Shown one piece after another: positions 1 to 14,230 of a stretch of 64,000 nt of DNA. Below the pieces are notes generated by a model that worked only from the letters and a program-made list of their open reading frames with translations, was not told where the DNA came from and ran no database searches. Every line of letters starts with the position of its first letter. The stretch's first letter is position 1. Origin of the DNA: Phorcus lineatus (taxonomy: Eukaryota > Mollusca > Gastropoda > Trochida > Trochidae); assembly GCA_921293015.1 (NCBI GenBank), contig OV121095.1, forward strand, positions 39,467,484 to 39,531,483, read 5' to 3'. Position numbers and translations under genes: made by a program.

Positions 1-3000
1 TGTCATCAAAATATTTGTTACCTTCTGCTGTACTGTATACGAGACAATGGTACCTTTCAACAAACGCATTTACAATACTTTATTTGCAGACAATAGTTTT
101 ATTGTCTCGGGTTTACAAATAAAAATTCGGGTAGGTCAGAGAAGAAAGGCAATAAACATGTGACAAAGTTTCATTGTTGTTCTATAAATGTAATAATGAT
201 GTGTTGAAGGCGACTCACAGAACGATAACAACATTATGTGGTATCAATTTACATATGTTGCATATACGCTGGTATCATAAGTGCACCTTATATGGTTAAC
301 CTTCATTGGTGCTTGTCATAATAAAAAGTTGTTTATTTTCCCCTGGCCTAAACTAACTATTATATTCTTGAGAAAAAATAAGGACGACACCGCTCCAAGC
401 AACACCTTTTGGTTGTTTTGTTACCATTGACAGGGGCTATCAATTCAGCCACGTGAATAAAAGTCACATACCAAAAATTAATTTAAAAAAAATTCATTTA
501 CGTTTTTGATAATTATTCCTCTGATTGCCTTAAATCGTATTTGAATCTAGTGCAATTCCCGTCTTTAAAATCTGTTCTGTTTGATATTCCTCATATTTAT
601 GAAAAATGTTGTTTAGATTTTACAGATGATACGAAGGTAATTATTCGATTAAGAAAGCCAATTTTCCCAGCGTAGTCGGTATCATATTTCTCCTATGTCT
701 TTTGGAGTTGGTAAATCATATTTTATTGTGTGTTATTCATTGACAAATATTGAGAACACATGTGACAATGGCCCAGAGGGATTCGCATTAAAACTTCAGC
801 TTCCACTTAACATTTCGGGTGGAATTTCATCGGGTATGTTTAAAGCTTTCATTACTTTGACATAGCTCTGTTAACGCTACTTACCGTGTACATTTAAACA
901 TGTGACCATGAGATTAAATTTCCCTCTTGGGAACCACTGACTGAACTCAGACAGACCTTACCAGTTCGTCTGGCAACGTCATTATCCATACACTAAATCG
1001 CTGTGTGTGAGTGTTAATCTGAATTATGTATACCCACTGTTTGCTGCCGATTCTTAGATAAAACATCAGAAAGACGGAATCCTTCCAAGTTCGAGCGTTT
1101 TGATGTTTGATTGTGTTCTTCAGCGCCAAGTTGCAACTCCTTCAATAAACACGGTAAGAATTCTATGGGTCTATGAGGTGAAAACACATGGCATTCGAGG
1201 GATTTTATGTCCCAAAAATGCACATAATTCCTATCGTTGGATGCCTATTTATGACATTTGGAACATTGAATTTTCAAAATGAAACCCACCTCTTACAATC
1301 AACTTGATCATTATAATTGCATTACATGTACAAATTTGTCAATTTTATAGCACAATAATCTTAGACAGGGATTATTTCTTAACCATTCGCATGCAATATG
1401 ATAACCCTTTTACGCCATACTTTGGGAACCACAAGAGATTGGATGTGTCTGGTTGATCCGTAATATTAGTTGCTACATACATATAAGTCTATCAATAAAT
1501 GCAAAACCGCCACATAAGAAAGGAAGACATTAGGTTTTTAGCATCGTACATCTAAAAACATTAATATATATTGTCAATATTTGGTTTGTGTACCTATTTC
1601 AGGGACATTCAGATTTAATTTCCCCCTTCACATACATGCATAGGAATTGTTGTAATATGGACACCCAACATACCTTCCACATAAGTAAGTTGTTTGGGAT
1701 AAATGCGTTTATTCGTTAAAACAGGTCATGAAATTTTTTTAAACATAATTGTTTACTCATTTATAAAGAATTACATACCTAAGTTTTAAAACAAAAAAAC
1801 CCAATCCAGATATTGCCTTCATAGTAAAATTTTATTAAAATTAAACATGTCAACTCAAGGAATACAGATGGCGTTGTCATTTGGCAAAATGAACTAATCT
1901 ACCTGATGTGTACCTGTGAAGTGATAGAGCTGCGTCCCCCTTAAATATCACCAGACAGGAATGCCGGAATCAAGCTCGTGATCAAAGCAAACCGGGCTCT
2001 ATGCAATTGATTTTCATAACAAAATAAACAGGGAGCCGCCAACTCTAGTCCCATAACACGTCAATCAAGTGTATATAGATCAGACTTACATCGTGTATAG
2101 TGCATATAGATCAACTTTGTGTATTCCTACATCAAGTTTAGTGTGTATCTAACCCGCATGTCACCTCGCTTGGACATGTGCACTGCAACTTGGACGATTT
2201 ACGTGGACCTCCATCTACAAATCAGCCAATGTGATGGGTTAACGCAGGTGCGAGCTGGGGGTGCATGTAATGAACACTACACGAACCGGAAAAAGACAGG
2301 TGTACAATTATCCAAAGAGGTAAATTTTAACAGATTTTATGATGCAATTATGACAGCACATTAATGTTACTTTCACCACATAGTCAGTATCGAAAATACC
2401 CATTAACAACTGTTACACAAACAACAATTTGAATATTTACCTTGAAATGCAAAGAAACAATAGGATAGACGTTTTCACAAGAAGAAGGGATGTGTTTTCG
2501 TTAATTACACTGTGTAACAATGCATTATCAGATAGGCAAAAATGATGTTTTATCATATATTCAATGATGAAAAACATCCTATATCGTTGAAAATAAAATA
2601 AAACTTTTCACTGAGTGAAATGAATGTGCGATTCGACTCAGTGACCCTACAATCATATTAGGTCATCCATGACGTCAAGAAACAATTGTGTTAGCCAATC
2701 GATTTCGCTCTTCCATTCGTTAAATAACGTATTTTCGACGTATTGGTGAATATAATATGTAGAACATAAGACACTACTAGTCGAATACCATGTATATTTC
2801 ATCTCGTGAAGTAGATAACAGGATTCACAATCGCGGCGCCACTTTTAGAATATGAAGTTTTACTTCCCTCGATGATATTTATGAGGTCTTCGACGAGAAA
2901 TGTTAAATATTCATTAATGTATTCCCGAATATGTCTTTAACCTCGCAAATGTATGCAAATTTATAAATATGTATATATATACATGCTCTCTCTCTAGTAT

Positions 3001-6000
3001 GAGTTTATGCCCGGATACTTTACTGCTTTATTTGAGTACAGACATAGCCTATTGTTTAGATGTCGCTATTAATCAAGTGCTCTTATTAATAATTTTAAAA
3101 CTAGTTGCACGTTAAGCGTGCTACTCCGGTAGACATTTTCCTTTAAAATCAAAAGAAATGATAATACAATGAGACTAGCAATTTTTATTTATGTTCATGT
3201 ACTTTACGATATTATATGAACCAGATCCTGTGTTAAAACAAACTTTTTGTCATTTATCAAGGAATATTTGTGACATTTGACGGCAACATTTACATAGCAA
3301 CAGTGTAGAAGCGGGCTCATATTGTGTTGTAAAATGAACACTTTTGTGATGTTTGGTTCTCCGTCTTCTCTGTTTGGAATTAATTGTTGACATTTATTAA
3401 GAATTATTTATTTGATAACAATGATTATTATTAATGATTAGCATCCCTGTTTTCCCTGGTTTAACCAGTATTAAAATACTTCTCCAACAGTTGCATATAT
3501 GATGTTCAAAAATGCAATCTGTCCAATGAGACATCCTAAACATTTAGCCCCTTCAAGGTAAACCGCCCCCAAATCTGTCTGTTTATTGAAGTAAAGAGCA
3601 CAGAGTGAAGGAAGGACCGTGTCTTTAATAGAGTTGGAGTGGGTTTGTCCAATGTAAAGCAGACACGCAGAATGTGGAGGAGCTTTCCAATCCCTTGTTT
3701 ACACGAAACCCTCGGGGTGGGGGTAACTTTATATTTTACGTGAATTTGATAGATTATGACATCTATAAATGAGATTTGAGAGGATTTTCAACAAGGATAT
3801 ATTAAATGAATGTATGTAATGTAAGATTTTAAAAGATTTTGTCTTTGAATATGATATTATTTTGTGGCTGATGGTGTGAACATTACAGTCATATACGATT
3901 TTTGTCTTATTTTTTTCAAAAATTTATCAAATTGTTTCTTCTGCTTCTTCATTGACAATCATGATAGTATGTCAATATAAACAAATTCAAATGTACATTT
4001 CGAAAGACATTCACTTTAACAAACCTGCTTTTTAAAAGATTTATTGAGATTAACTGAGATAGAAGCTAAACCATTGTAAATTCATGAGAATCCTCTCTTA
4101 AGTTATCAATGGTTCAGTATGTATACAATGCTAATATTTTGATGCTATCCATAGCGCACTTCACAGGTCAAGCCGCGGCTGCAGATAATGTTATTCTCGC
4201 TGTGCAGTATTTTGGTATGGAATGAAAACAAAGGGATTACAAGCCTATCAATCGTGTGTGGCACTGACAACGTCAGCGTTATCATCCTAATCGCGCCCTC
4301 TTCGGCGAGACTTGAGACCTCTGCGAAGAGGGGAGATAACTCTCTTTTGAGGAAAGACAGCCTCGATACGTGTTGAAGCGTTCACATGTGTAAATGACAC
4401 GAATGATTTCCCTTTGAACTAAATGAACATACTTAAACCTTGTTAGTCAACAGTCTTGAGAGGTCGTTACTGGCTAGAAAGGTCGGATATCACGGTACAT
4501 TAAGAGTTACAGCTCAACAACTTGGCCATACGTCCTTGACTGACAAGAGAACGTCTCAAGATTGAGAAGGATTACGTGCGGAGCTGGATCATCGTGGAAT
4601 GCCAGTGCAGTAGTTCTCCCAACAAACATTTTGGTTCTTCATCTTCATATATTAAATCCTTGCAAACATTAATAATAGCAACGAGTGCATATTATTATAA
4701 TGTCCTTAGTCCTTTAGATACGATGCCGCATTGTTTAACAAGTCTTTAACTGGTATTCACATATCGCGCTACTGAAATCAGATGGTCAAAATCTGGTTGA
4801 AATGATACAACGGCAAACAGTCAATAAGTAAATATGAGTCATTAGAAATGATGTCTCAGTTGTATATAAGACGTCGGACAGATATAACAATGCTATATTT
4901 GGGAACACACGATCTGCAATAGCACACATTCTTGAACTTTTCGGCTCGAGTCCCTTGGTGAATACAAACCCACCATCACTGACGGTAACACCAGCTTCCC
5001 TACACTATTACAAACCCTAGGGAATTTCAATATTACGTGAAGGTTCTTAATGTTAACTTTAGTCTAACTGTACCTGAAAAGTCACGTTGATTTCGACAGT
5101 GGGCAATCAATTACAAGTAGATATGGAAAAGAGGTTTACAGATTTGTCGTGACGTTTGACATTAAACTTAAGTAGAGAAAATAACCTTTCCACAATGTTG
5201 CAAACTCTCTTCGTGGCAGCTTCATGTTTGATGTGCGCAGGTACAGATTCCGGATAAACTAAATAAGAATGAGCAAAGCGAAGACTGTTATCATACATTA
5301 GGGAGGGAATATCGCCCGGCTCTTGCGAAATTGAAAGACAAGAGAAAGGAATGACCCCAGTCTCCCCGCGAGAAGTTCGAGTGTACAAGAATGTGGATGC
5401 ATTTGGTAATCACAGGCAATAAAACTGGTTATCGGAGGAGAGACGAGCCCCAGTCTGCTTCCAGCGCAACAGTAGACACAAAGCATTAGGGGCTGGTTAA
5501 AGATATATAAAGGGATCTGTTTGTCCATGTGATTAGTAAAGTCTGGTGGAACTGTGATTGAAATGACAACAAGGCAAAATTATATTAAAAAGCGTATCCA
5601 AAGATCAAGTATAATGAGACATGGTATAACAAACATGAAGAATGAAAATGTAAATGTTCGAAAAGACATTATAACATTTCTTTATGATCACTAGTAACAA
5701 ACACATAGTCTTTAACGGATTATTCTACGAAAACGATGCTAACAATCATCAAAGTTTCATATGATATAGTTTCCATAAACACTTTATATAAAAACCAGAC
5801 ATCGAGAAACTACATTGTTTGCATTGTACAATGCGCCCCCACTCATTATGGTTTTTAACTAGCAAAGCACCTGTGAGTAATATTGTTTCTTAAAAGCGCC
5901 AGGGAAAAGGAGAACCCTGACTGGTAATACAAAGTGCTACACGTTTAAGGTTTAATTTCTCTTGGTGTATTCGAGAAACATTAATTCTTCAATGAGAGAT

Positions 6001-9000
6001 AAAAGCACATTCCTATATATTGTGAAGGGCCTAATACGGTTTAAAAGCTTCCTTGATAGGCATCTCCCAGCTTGTGGTTACATTAAGTTATATACTCCTT
6101 CAATTAGAACCTTAAGAGAAGGTTAAGACATTGAGGTTTTAACACTTTTCTGAATATTTTATCATACAAGATCAGTCGGTATCACTCTGCGCCCTGTCTC
6201 GAACCACTTCACGTCATGTGTGAGTTGTTCCCTGCTGAGGCGAGCCTCGGGCGGTTCTAGTTCTCAGGACGCCTCGGGCAGGGACTGACAAGTGTGCACT
6301 AAAACGTTGTGGAGAGTCGCTCAGACTCACCACCCATCTCAGCCCTCAATCACGTCGTCTTCTTCCGCCAGTTACACCTGCAGGAGGCCCCCTGTGATTG
6401 ACACTCACACTTCCTCCCCCTCGGATCACAGATCTGCATATTGCGCCAGTGCTTGGTACGAAACTATACGAATTTGTCATCGTGGTTGCTTTATGGAATA
6501 ATTATGTCTACTCAAGTGTCGTCTTCTTTCCGCTCAGTTTACAACGTTCGTGGCAGTTTTTCTGACATCTTGTCGAACTGAACATCTCATAAAGTGAAAA
6601 ACATGTGTTGTGAAACTCAATCATAATTAATGTCTATGAATCGGAAAAGGGAAAACGTCTTCATTTACAGATGTAACAGTCAATATCAAACACTTTCAGA
6701 GAATCAAGGTACAAGATTGAGAAAGTCATTTATCAGTATGTAAATTGTAAGAGACACCTATTGGAGTCACATATGACAAACTTTGTAAATGATGTCACGT
6801 TGTCGAGGATAACTCACTGTTGCAAGAAGGAATGAATAATTGCTTATCGGTTCAATAGAGTGAAACATAAAGTTATAATTACCCAAACGTAAAATTTCGA
6901 AACTTATCCAAAGAGGTTGAGGTCGAATTTGAGGTGATATTCGTTTAAAGGTTATCTAATTAGCACACATGTAAATGCTATGTGTGAGTTTGGCTTCGGC
7001 ATATATATAATGGCATTGTTGTTTTTTTTCATTGAAACCTAAGAATTGTCCCTGTATATCGTTATACATTTTTGGATATAGATATGAGATGTTTTACATA
7101 AATATCATCATAGTCGATGTTTTGACACGTTTGAAAACCAAATAAAACATCATCAAAATGACAATATATGTAGTAAATAGAGTAGATATAGTGATTATAG
7201 TTAAAAGAGTGTATATGGAAAATATAGAAAATATAGTAAAAACAGTGAATATATAGTGATGTTATATCTGCTGGTAAGTGTTATGACTTCTCAGTCACTA
7301 ATAGAACACCTATAGAGCATCAAATTGATCTCATTTAATGAGATTGTTCCACTTCTTGCCCTGTTGTCTTAGTACATCTTCGCTTTATAACTGTTCTACT
7401 TCAACATAGTTCCATAGTTTCCTTAATAGGTCTTCTTCTTGCTATTCTTTTCCCGGGATGCACTAATTCGTCTACTTTATGTTTAAGTATAATTTAGATA
7501 GTGCTTTCACATCCTAACTTAGTTCTTAAACTAATTATCTTGATAGTTCTACCACTTCATTTCCTAGTTCAACTTCATGCCATAGTGTTTTTTAATATCA
7601 TGCCCTTCTATACTGTTGGTACTTCTCCTTGTCTTAATCCTTCAACATCATGTGTTAGTGGCCTTCCAGTTCATTCTTTTGACGTTTCAGATGCCTTGAT
7701 AGTTTTCCAACTTCTTGTCCCGAGTTCTTTTCCAGTTCCTGCCGATGATGCCCTATATCTGCATAATTCCCTTAATCCCTAAAAAATGATACAGGGCAGT
7801 TTTATAATGTCTTACTTTTCTTTGATGTTTGACCACTGATTAGGAGCCATTTACATATAATCATATCCCTATGATTTTAAGGTAGGGCTTGATCTTCAAT
7901 CCCTGGTGTGGAGCAATTTCAACAATTAATTGACCAATGACAACAACTATATTAATTTGTAGGTGTTGACACTCCTTTAAACAATTCTTTTAAAGATAGT
8001 TCTGACTGTTACTTTCAGTACCATTTTCTTTAGGCTTTTTATACAGTGTTGTGCAACAATATGATTGTTTTATCTTCTTCAACTCATTCTTTTAACTTAT
8101 AACTCATACAACTTTAAGCTTGTGATTCCTGTGCCAGTTTATCGAAATTATGATATTTGTTATCTCGGACTGGCATGTACCTGAAATAATGGCTTGAAGC
8201 CAACACATGCTGCTCAGAGCAAACTCTGCCCTTCTATGTACTCATAGAATTCGTACTGACCTCATGTCGTTTACTTGACCATGCAACATAACTTGAAACT
8301 ACGCGGACCACTGCCTCGAAGTGAATATTGCTATTCCTAACAAGTGAAGATATGCGTCGCAGTGAGTTCTTGCCAACACATTGACCCTGCACCAATTTGC
8401 ACACTGGACGCTGGTTGTGCTAATGGCCGTGTGCTAGACGATTGTCTACACCTGGCTGCATATTGGTGTAAGACAAGGCACGTGCGTGGAGGTTTCTTTC
8501 TTTGAAATTGATTTATACAAACTTCCTTCTTTTTATAAGAGACACGCGTGTATTTATTTGGTAACGTATCTGAGTTAGGGATGTAATCTTGCCAAATGTT
8601 TGATAAAGACAATAAGTATCATTTACCAATTCTTGAAAAGACGTTTGTAGTAAATAAACAACAGATTCTTTGACATTCTCATGGGCATTCTAAGCTTCTT
8701 CCAAAATAATTCTTTTATAAAATTATAGGCACAACACGAGCAACATTTTAGGATGTGGTATGCGTAGATGCTTAAATTAAACGAGTATGAGACCCCATGG
8801 AGTAAAACATTAATGAAAACCTATATTAGAAACAATACACAAATGTACAACAATTCTTGGATAACTTTTGCTATATTCTTTGTCGGATATTCCTGTTGTA
8901 AGCGTCAATGTATTCTCCAATCGTACTGTGTATCCGGAAATTGCGTACGTAATTGTTAATATAAAATATCGGGCAAATGAAACGTTACCAAAGTTTTTAA

Positions 9001-9186
9001 ATACACGACATTGAAATGATTTCCTTATTTCAGTAGTCATATGGGTCACAGATATTGATGTGTTTTGGCGAACCGTTTCCGGAAAATTGTATAAAAGTTC
9101 GAAAATAGGTTGTTTCTTCAAAATCACACGTTGCACGTGCATCATTTGGGTATAAAAGATGTGTCGGTTCACTCAACGACATACCA
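1..9186. other. Gene-poor 5' flank, no gene recognised
   Basis: A+T-rich sequence in all six frames shows only short open frames (up to about 120 codons) with no family motif, no convincing exon chain and biased composition. Around 7330-7790 the + strand is pyrimidine-rich and repeats words of the type agttc..acttc.tgcc, which suggests an old, degenerate tandem repeat. A small hairpin lies at 4296-4332 (listed separately). I see no RNA gene here. Distant enhancers of the downstream Wnt gene could lie here, but nothing in the sequence proves it. Confidence 0.6.
4296..4345. repeat. Hairpin plus mollusc-type GGGGAGATAACT motif
   Basis: The arms ccctcttcg (4296-4304) and cgaagaggg (4324-4332) are perfect inverted complements. 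They are followed directly by gggagataactctc. From memory, words like aggggagataactc recur in gastropod and bivalve UTRs and introns, so this is probably a fragment of an interspersed mollusc repeat. I cannot define its full ends. Confidence 0.4.
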
Positions 9187-9229
9187 CTACTTCAGCTCCA
9201 TCGTGAAACAGGGCAAGATTATCACCTGA

Positions 9230-9985
9230 AGAAAGAGAGAGCCGTCGGTCCAAAGTATGCACACGTAGCTACGACGCTGGGCTGCAGTCGTATCAGCATC
9301 TTCAGGCTGATGAATCCCTACAGAGCCAGACGCGGAGAACAGTTGAGAGATCGAGTAGTAGAAGACCCCGCGTAACAATCGCCAAAGAGGGCCGCCACTT
9401 ACGAATTCTTCGATTGAGGGATAAATGACCGAATAAGCGATGCATGGCCTTGGACATGCTATCAGCCGAAGAAACGTCTCAGAGAGCATGGTTTCCGCTC
9501 CTATAGACCTTACCGTGGCGTGAACCTGACACGCCAACTTCAACGTCACCGTCTTTAGTAGGCACGTTACGTTCGGCATTGCAAGCCCGGAACAGGCGAA
9601 GGGTCATCTTTTCGGTACATCGATCATATTCTACGCCCAGTTCTCTTACCCTTTCCTACTGCTGCACAACAACATGAACTGTCTTTCAGCAGGCTAACGC
9701 CCGCCCACATACACCCCTTATTGTCAGGGAACTTTTGCTAAGAAACAACTTCATCGTGCTACCATGGCCTCTCAGGTCATCTAACCAGTCAGCTATCGAA
9801 CATTTATGGGATACTTCGGGTCCTCAACTCCGGTAGAGCTGTTGTTCAAGGAATCCTCCAAGAGTATGTCCAAGCCCCTAAAGAGAAACGGTAGATAATT
9901 CCAGACCAGTCTGAGACCGTGTCATCTTACGTCTGATCTACTCAGTGAGACGTCGAGTTGCATCGGGCATGCATCGAGGCCCCTG
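9230..9985 (+). pseudogene. Broken Tc1/mariner (DD34E type) transposase relic
   Basis: Translating the + strand in shifting frames recovers the order of a Tc1-like transposase. The first helix-turn-helix piece is GCSRISIFRL (from about 9280). RRPRVTIAKEGRHLRILRLRD (from about 9360) follows, then RLREHGFRSYRPYRGVNLTRQ (from about 9472). Next come RYIDHILRP and QQANARPH (9687-9710), then VLPWPLRSSNQSAIEHLWD (ending about 9809) and a C-terminal SVRRRVASGMHRG piece. The spacing between the A of QQANARPH (normally the second catalytic Asp) and the Glu of IEHLWD is 34 residues, the DD34E signature of Tc1 elements. The second Asp is replaced by Ala, the stretch carrying the first catalytic Asp (DESRF region) is deleted, and several stops and frameshifts interrupt the frame. 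The element is therefore inactive. I could not place its terminal inverted repeats. A 130-codon frame on the opposite strand (9187-9579) is only a shadow. Confidence 0.85.
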
Positions 9986-9989
9986 TTGG

Positions 9990-12790
9990 CCTGACAAATG
10001 TCTTGTTTTGTTTCTAAGCTGCTGATCAAATTCTGGAGATAAAAAAACGCAAGCGCATTTGAAGAAGTTCTACTTCTTACCACATGGATTAAAAAGAGTT
10101 TATGGGCTTACTGTTTAATAAACTGTCATCTATTTTCAGAAATGAAATGAAATTATCGTTGAATTGTTGTCATTTCTGGGCCAATGATGCGTGGTATCGC
10201 TATCAGTACAATAAAGAAGTTAATAATCCATTAAAAAAATCCTTGTTTTCCTATACTTACATCTTGTAAAATGTCACTCAAATATTTTATGAAAATGTAT
10301 ATTTAATTTTTAGAAACTATGTTTAGTAAGATATTCTCAATTTAGTATTTGACAGTTGTTTTCGGTATTCTTTTCAGTATTTTTTCCAAACTAGACTTTT
10401 CAGTATTAAAAAAATTACAAAATGAGTCAGGGTTTCAAACTTTAACTGACAAAGTGTCAGCGTCTATTCACCCTGCGCCAACCTGACCCCACATCCCACC
10501 TGCTTGGCAAGGTAAATAGAGGTAACTTCAGGGAAATCTTCCCATGAAGCAGGGGACATTCGTGAGATAAGGTGACGGAAATTGGCGATATTATCGTTAT
10601 ATAATCCGTGCATTTCTTATCCCGGGGAATGTGGGTTCAGTAAGACACAATCCGAACATCCCTTTGATAGGCAGATTGTGGTAAGTCAACGATATAACTC
10701 ACGGGGGATGTCGTGAAGGAGCGGTTGGGACATAAGTTATTGTGGGGGGAGGGGTCGCAAGTGATTAAAGGTAACTGCACACCTCTGAGACAGGTATTGT
10801 TTAATATCTGGTCGCCTGCCTTCACCTGCTAATTTATATCGGTGAACAGGTGTGAGCTTACCTGAACTTGAGGGCAACCAACTGTATAAACGTAATCCTC
10901 CACATTTGGTGACATCATTATCATTTTACTTAATCTTTTAGATGTATGCATGTTGGAAAGACCTCAGTTGTTTTATAGAAACATTTTGAAAAAAACATTG
11001 TTAGATATGCATTTAACTTAACCTATTAATCTAACATTTATCAGTATTCAGTGTACGCAATATTATAGGTTCTATTGTTTTTGGACTTTAATTTTAGAAA
11101 CACGTTATTCAGAGGACAAAGAGCAACTATGGTGATACTGAACTGACTGTTCATCTGCAACGGTACATCTATGAACAAGGAGAAGCGTTGATTCGTAGCA
11201 AGGCAGGTTTAGCATGGTGATAGATGCTGGGCTGTACTGGTCTCCAATTCAATACCTTGAAATGTTTTTTTTGATTACATGGCTGTTGCTATATGAATTG
11301 ATGACATTCGATCGATAAGGATTCCATACATATCACATTCTTTGTCGATGGTTGCACCAAGTACATCATACACGGGATAACCAACACTCTTTTTGATAAA
11401 TACCCAATTTATCTCAAATTAGTTTTTGTCTTCACTTTTATAAAACTGTTAAATTTGATGGTCGAAAACTCTGTCAAATCCCCAACTGTAACTGCAAGTT
11501 AACTTAAAAAATGATTAATTTGATAGTTACTTAAACAGTCCCATTACTGAAGACACACATACAAGAAAAATGTTTGTATGTGGTGTAACCCCCATATATC
11601 ATGAAAAAAATTAAATCCAGACTGTCAGAAGAGTTCTTAACAAAGTTTAAACATGAAAATTCTACGTGGTTATATGGGTTGCAAAACAGTCTAAATATAA
11701 CCAAGTAAATTTTGGTGTTACAATACCTTTTTTCAAGGCAGTTTCTGTTGCTTTATAAGAAGGACATTTCTATTTTCAACTATAGTTGCTTGCTAAGTAG
11801 TTTTCCATTGATATTTCAACACGGCCAATAAAATGTAGTTTTACGTTAAAAATACGTTATAAATTCTTATCAAAACAAAAGTTCGTAGAGAGTTAACAAA
11901 AGTTAAATGCGGGTAAATGTTGACGTCAATTTGGTTTGACACGTACCAGCATATTCAGGACTTATACATTAGCTTATTTGTCATAATACTATGTTAACAC
12001 GGGGTGATGACAGCACTGACACAAGACTCGGTGTAATGTCGTAACCCGTGTCTAGACGAACGGGTGTGTGCCTGCCTTCTCGGGCACTGTAATGATAGAT
12101 ATTCAAGTAAATTGATGCTACAAATATTTCAAGAAACAACAAAAGATAGGGTACTTTCTACAACAATAGATTAGTTGAATCTAGGTTTATATGATACCGT
12201 TTTACCGGCTTTCCGTACTAACTCAAATTTATGACATATATCACAAAAGATGAAAGTGAAACTGTTGATTGCCATATAGAATGGCATTAGATATCCCGTT
12301 GTTAGTCCAGTCATCGTTCAACCTAGAAAGAGTAAAACACATAAACAACGTGCATGCCTTGTGTCATATAATATGTTTAAAGGTGAAAGATAGAAACCGA
12401 CGATACAACTTCCAAAACAAATTAACCAATCACCTTTCAGCACACCGTAGGTTTACGATAAACTTATCATTGGGTTCCTATTTATTACCAGAGTCTACGA
12501 CATGCCTTCCCGAATTAGACCAGTTTAATAGCAATTACGGCTTTTTCGGTCTTGCAAGCATTTGAGTGATTCGTGTCCTCCCGCATCCAGTGCACACTTA
12601 ATTACTGCCTTATCTCTCTCCATATAAGAGTCAAATGCTCGACCTCCATCAATGTACAGATCCATCAGCGTAAACAGACCATACCCTCCCTACTGTACGC
12701 CAGGTGTGTTTATACATGCACATAGCGTCATCTCACGGTCAGGTGTACTAACGGTTTCATCGAAAGGAAGATTTGTAAATGCAAATCAGA
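9990..12790. other. Intergenic, nothing recognised
   Basis: No coding exon, RNA gene or clear repeat was recognised in this A+T-rich stretch. The open frames are short (98 codons at most) and carry no family motif. Confidence 0.55.
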
Positions 12791-12895
12791 GCCTAGAGTT
12801 TCGAAGCTCTCTTAGTGCTAAGATAATCGTAAGCCAATGATAATGTATGGTACTTACCAATATCTTAGCACTAAGAGAGCTTCGAAAATCTAGGC
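12791..12895. repeat. Inverted repeat, 34 bp arms, 37 bp loop
   Basis: The left arm 12791-12824 (starting gcctagagtttcgaagctct) and the right arm 12862-12895 are reverse complements with one mismatch (g against t at the eighth base). The arms include the nested near-palindrome cttagtgctaag. Such a structure fits the terminal repeats of a very short foldback or MITE-like element, or a solo hairpin. No open frame lies between the arms. Confidence 0.8.
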
Positions 12896-13445
12896 CCAGA
12901 ACTTTATATCATGATATTGTCAATCTTATTTCGTTTAGGTCCAGAAGCCTGATCAGTTCATGTTGCCCTGCTGTGTCTACCAAATGTTCCAGGATAACGA
13001 TAATATCTTAGCTGTCATCTATTCTATGGTTAATATCTTGCTTCATTGTGATTTGAGTAAAGCAAAATCATTCCTTATTGTCAATCTGAATGTAACACAA
13101 GTAATCGTGAGATCCAGCGGGATCAAATATTCTACCGAATAAGCTGAAGGGGTATACCAGCCCAAATCAGTGTTATCCCTTTTGACGTAACCCTTCAAGA
13201 TAAATTCCTTATTCAAAGGACGAATTTGAAGTAAGATAGAGAAGATGATGAAATATCATAGTCTAAGCACGTACGTTTCTTTACTGAAACAAGTTTCGTA
13301 AGTGGATGCATAGTTCTGGAGAGAGGTGTGAGTATATATTATATGAAGAGTCCACATGTACAGAGTTTGATTGGACGTTCAGAATTCAGTAGAAGAAGAC
13401 GATGATGCAACTGAGGGCACATCGTAATTTCTTCATACCTTATAC
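12896..13445. other. Intergenic, nothing recognised
   Basis: No gene, RNA or repeat was recognised. A 60-codon frame at 12960-13142 has no family resemblance. Confidence 0.5.
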
Positions 13446-13680
13446 TTACTTATGTTAATATGAATATGTTAACAGATATACAACAGGTTCAATATTCCAG
13501 TTATCTGTCCTGCATGTGTATCAAGCATATTAATATGAATATGTGTACCGATCCAACCGGTTCAATATTCCAGTTAACTGTCCTGCATATATGTATTAAG
13601 CATACTAATATGAATATGTGTACAGATCCAACAGGTTCAATATTCCAGTTAACTGTCCTGCATATGTATTAAGCATGAAC
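13446..13680 (+). repeat. Minisatellite, three copies of 73-75 bp
   Basis: The word ggttcaatattccag recurs at 13486, 13559 and 13634 (spacings 73 and 75). Each copy is preceded by taatatgaatatgt and followed by a tgtcctgcatatgta-like block. Copies two and three are the more similar pair. The 70-codon frame across the array is a by-product of the repetition. Confidence 0.9.
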
Positions 13681-14155
13681 ACCAAAAGACTAAAGGTAAC
13701 GTCATGTTTTAAACTGTCATTAATGAGAATCATACCAAGTGTTTGTCTATAGAACTTTTAAATATTTCTAGAAGGAACTAGTTTTACCTCTGTCACTGTC
13801 GTCGAGTCAATCAAATGTTGAGAAACGTGCGATGATGAATTCATGTTGATTGATGAATTTATTCGACATGAACAGACTAACTGCTTTATTTAGTAGACTA
13901 ATTTTTCTTATTTCGCGAAATGTGTTAATGACTTAACGAAATGGAGCATTTCACATGTTCAGTCATTCATTCATCTAGGGTAACCTGATTTTTTTATACA
14001 TGTTGTTAGTGATTATCGATGCAATTTGATAATTTAATGCGTTGTTATCAATAAAAACTTATGACAATGGAACCACACCAATCATAAGCAACCAAACAGT
14101 ATCTATTGTCATCCATATTTATCATCCAATTGCATATATATTAATTCATTAATTC

Positions 14156-14156
<1 letters not shown>

Positions 14157-14224
<68 letters not shown>

Positions 14225-14230
14225 ATATTT
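14157..14230. repeat. (TA)n microsatellite
   Basis: An almost uninterrupted run of TA dinucleotides with one ttta interruption near 14210. A+T-rich sequence continues on both sides, to about 14400. Length polymorphism is likely. Confidence 0.95.
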
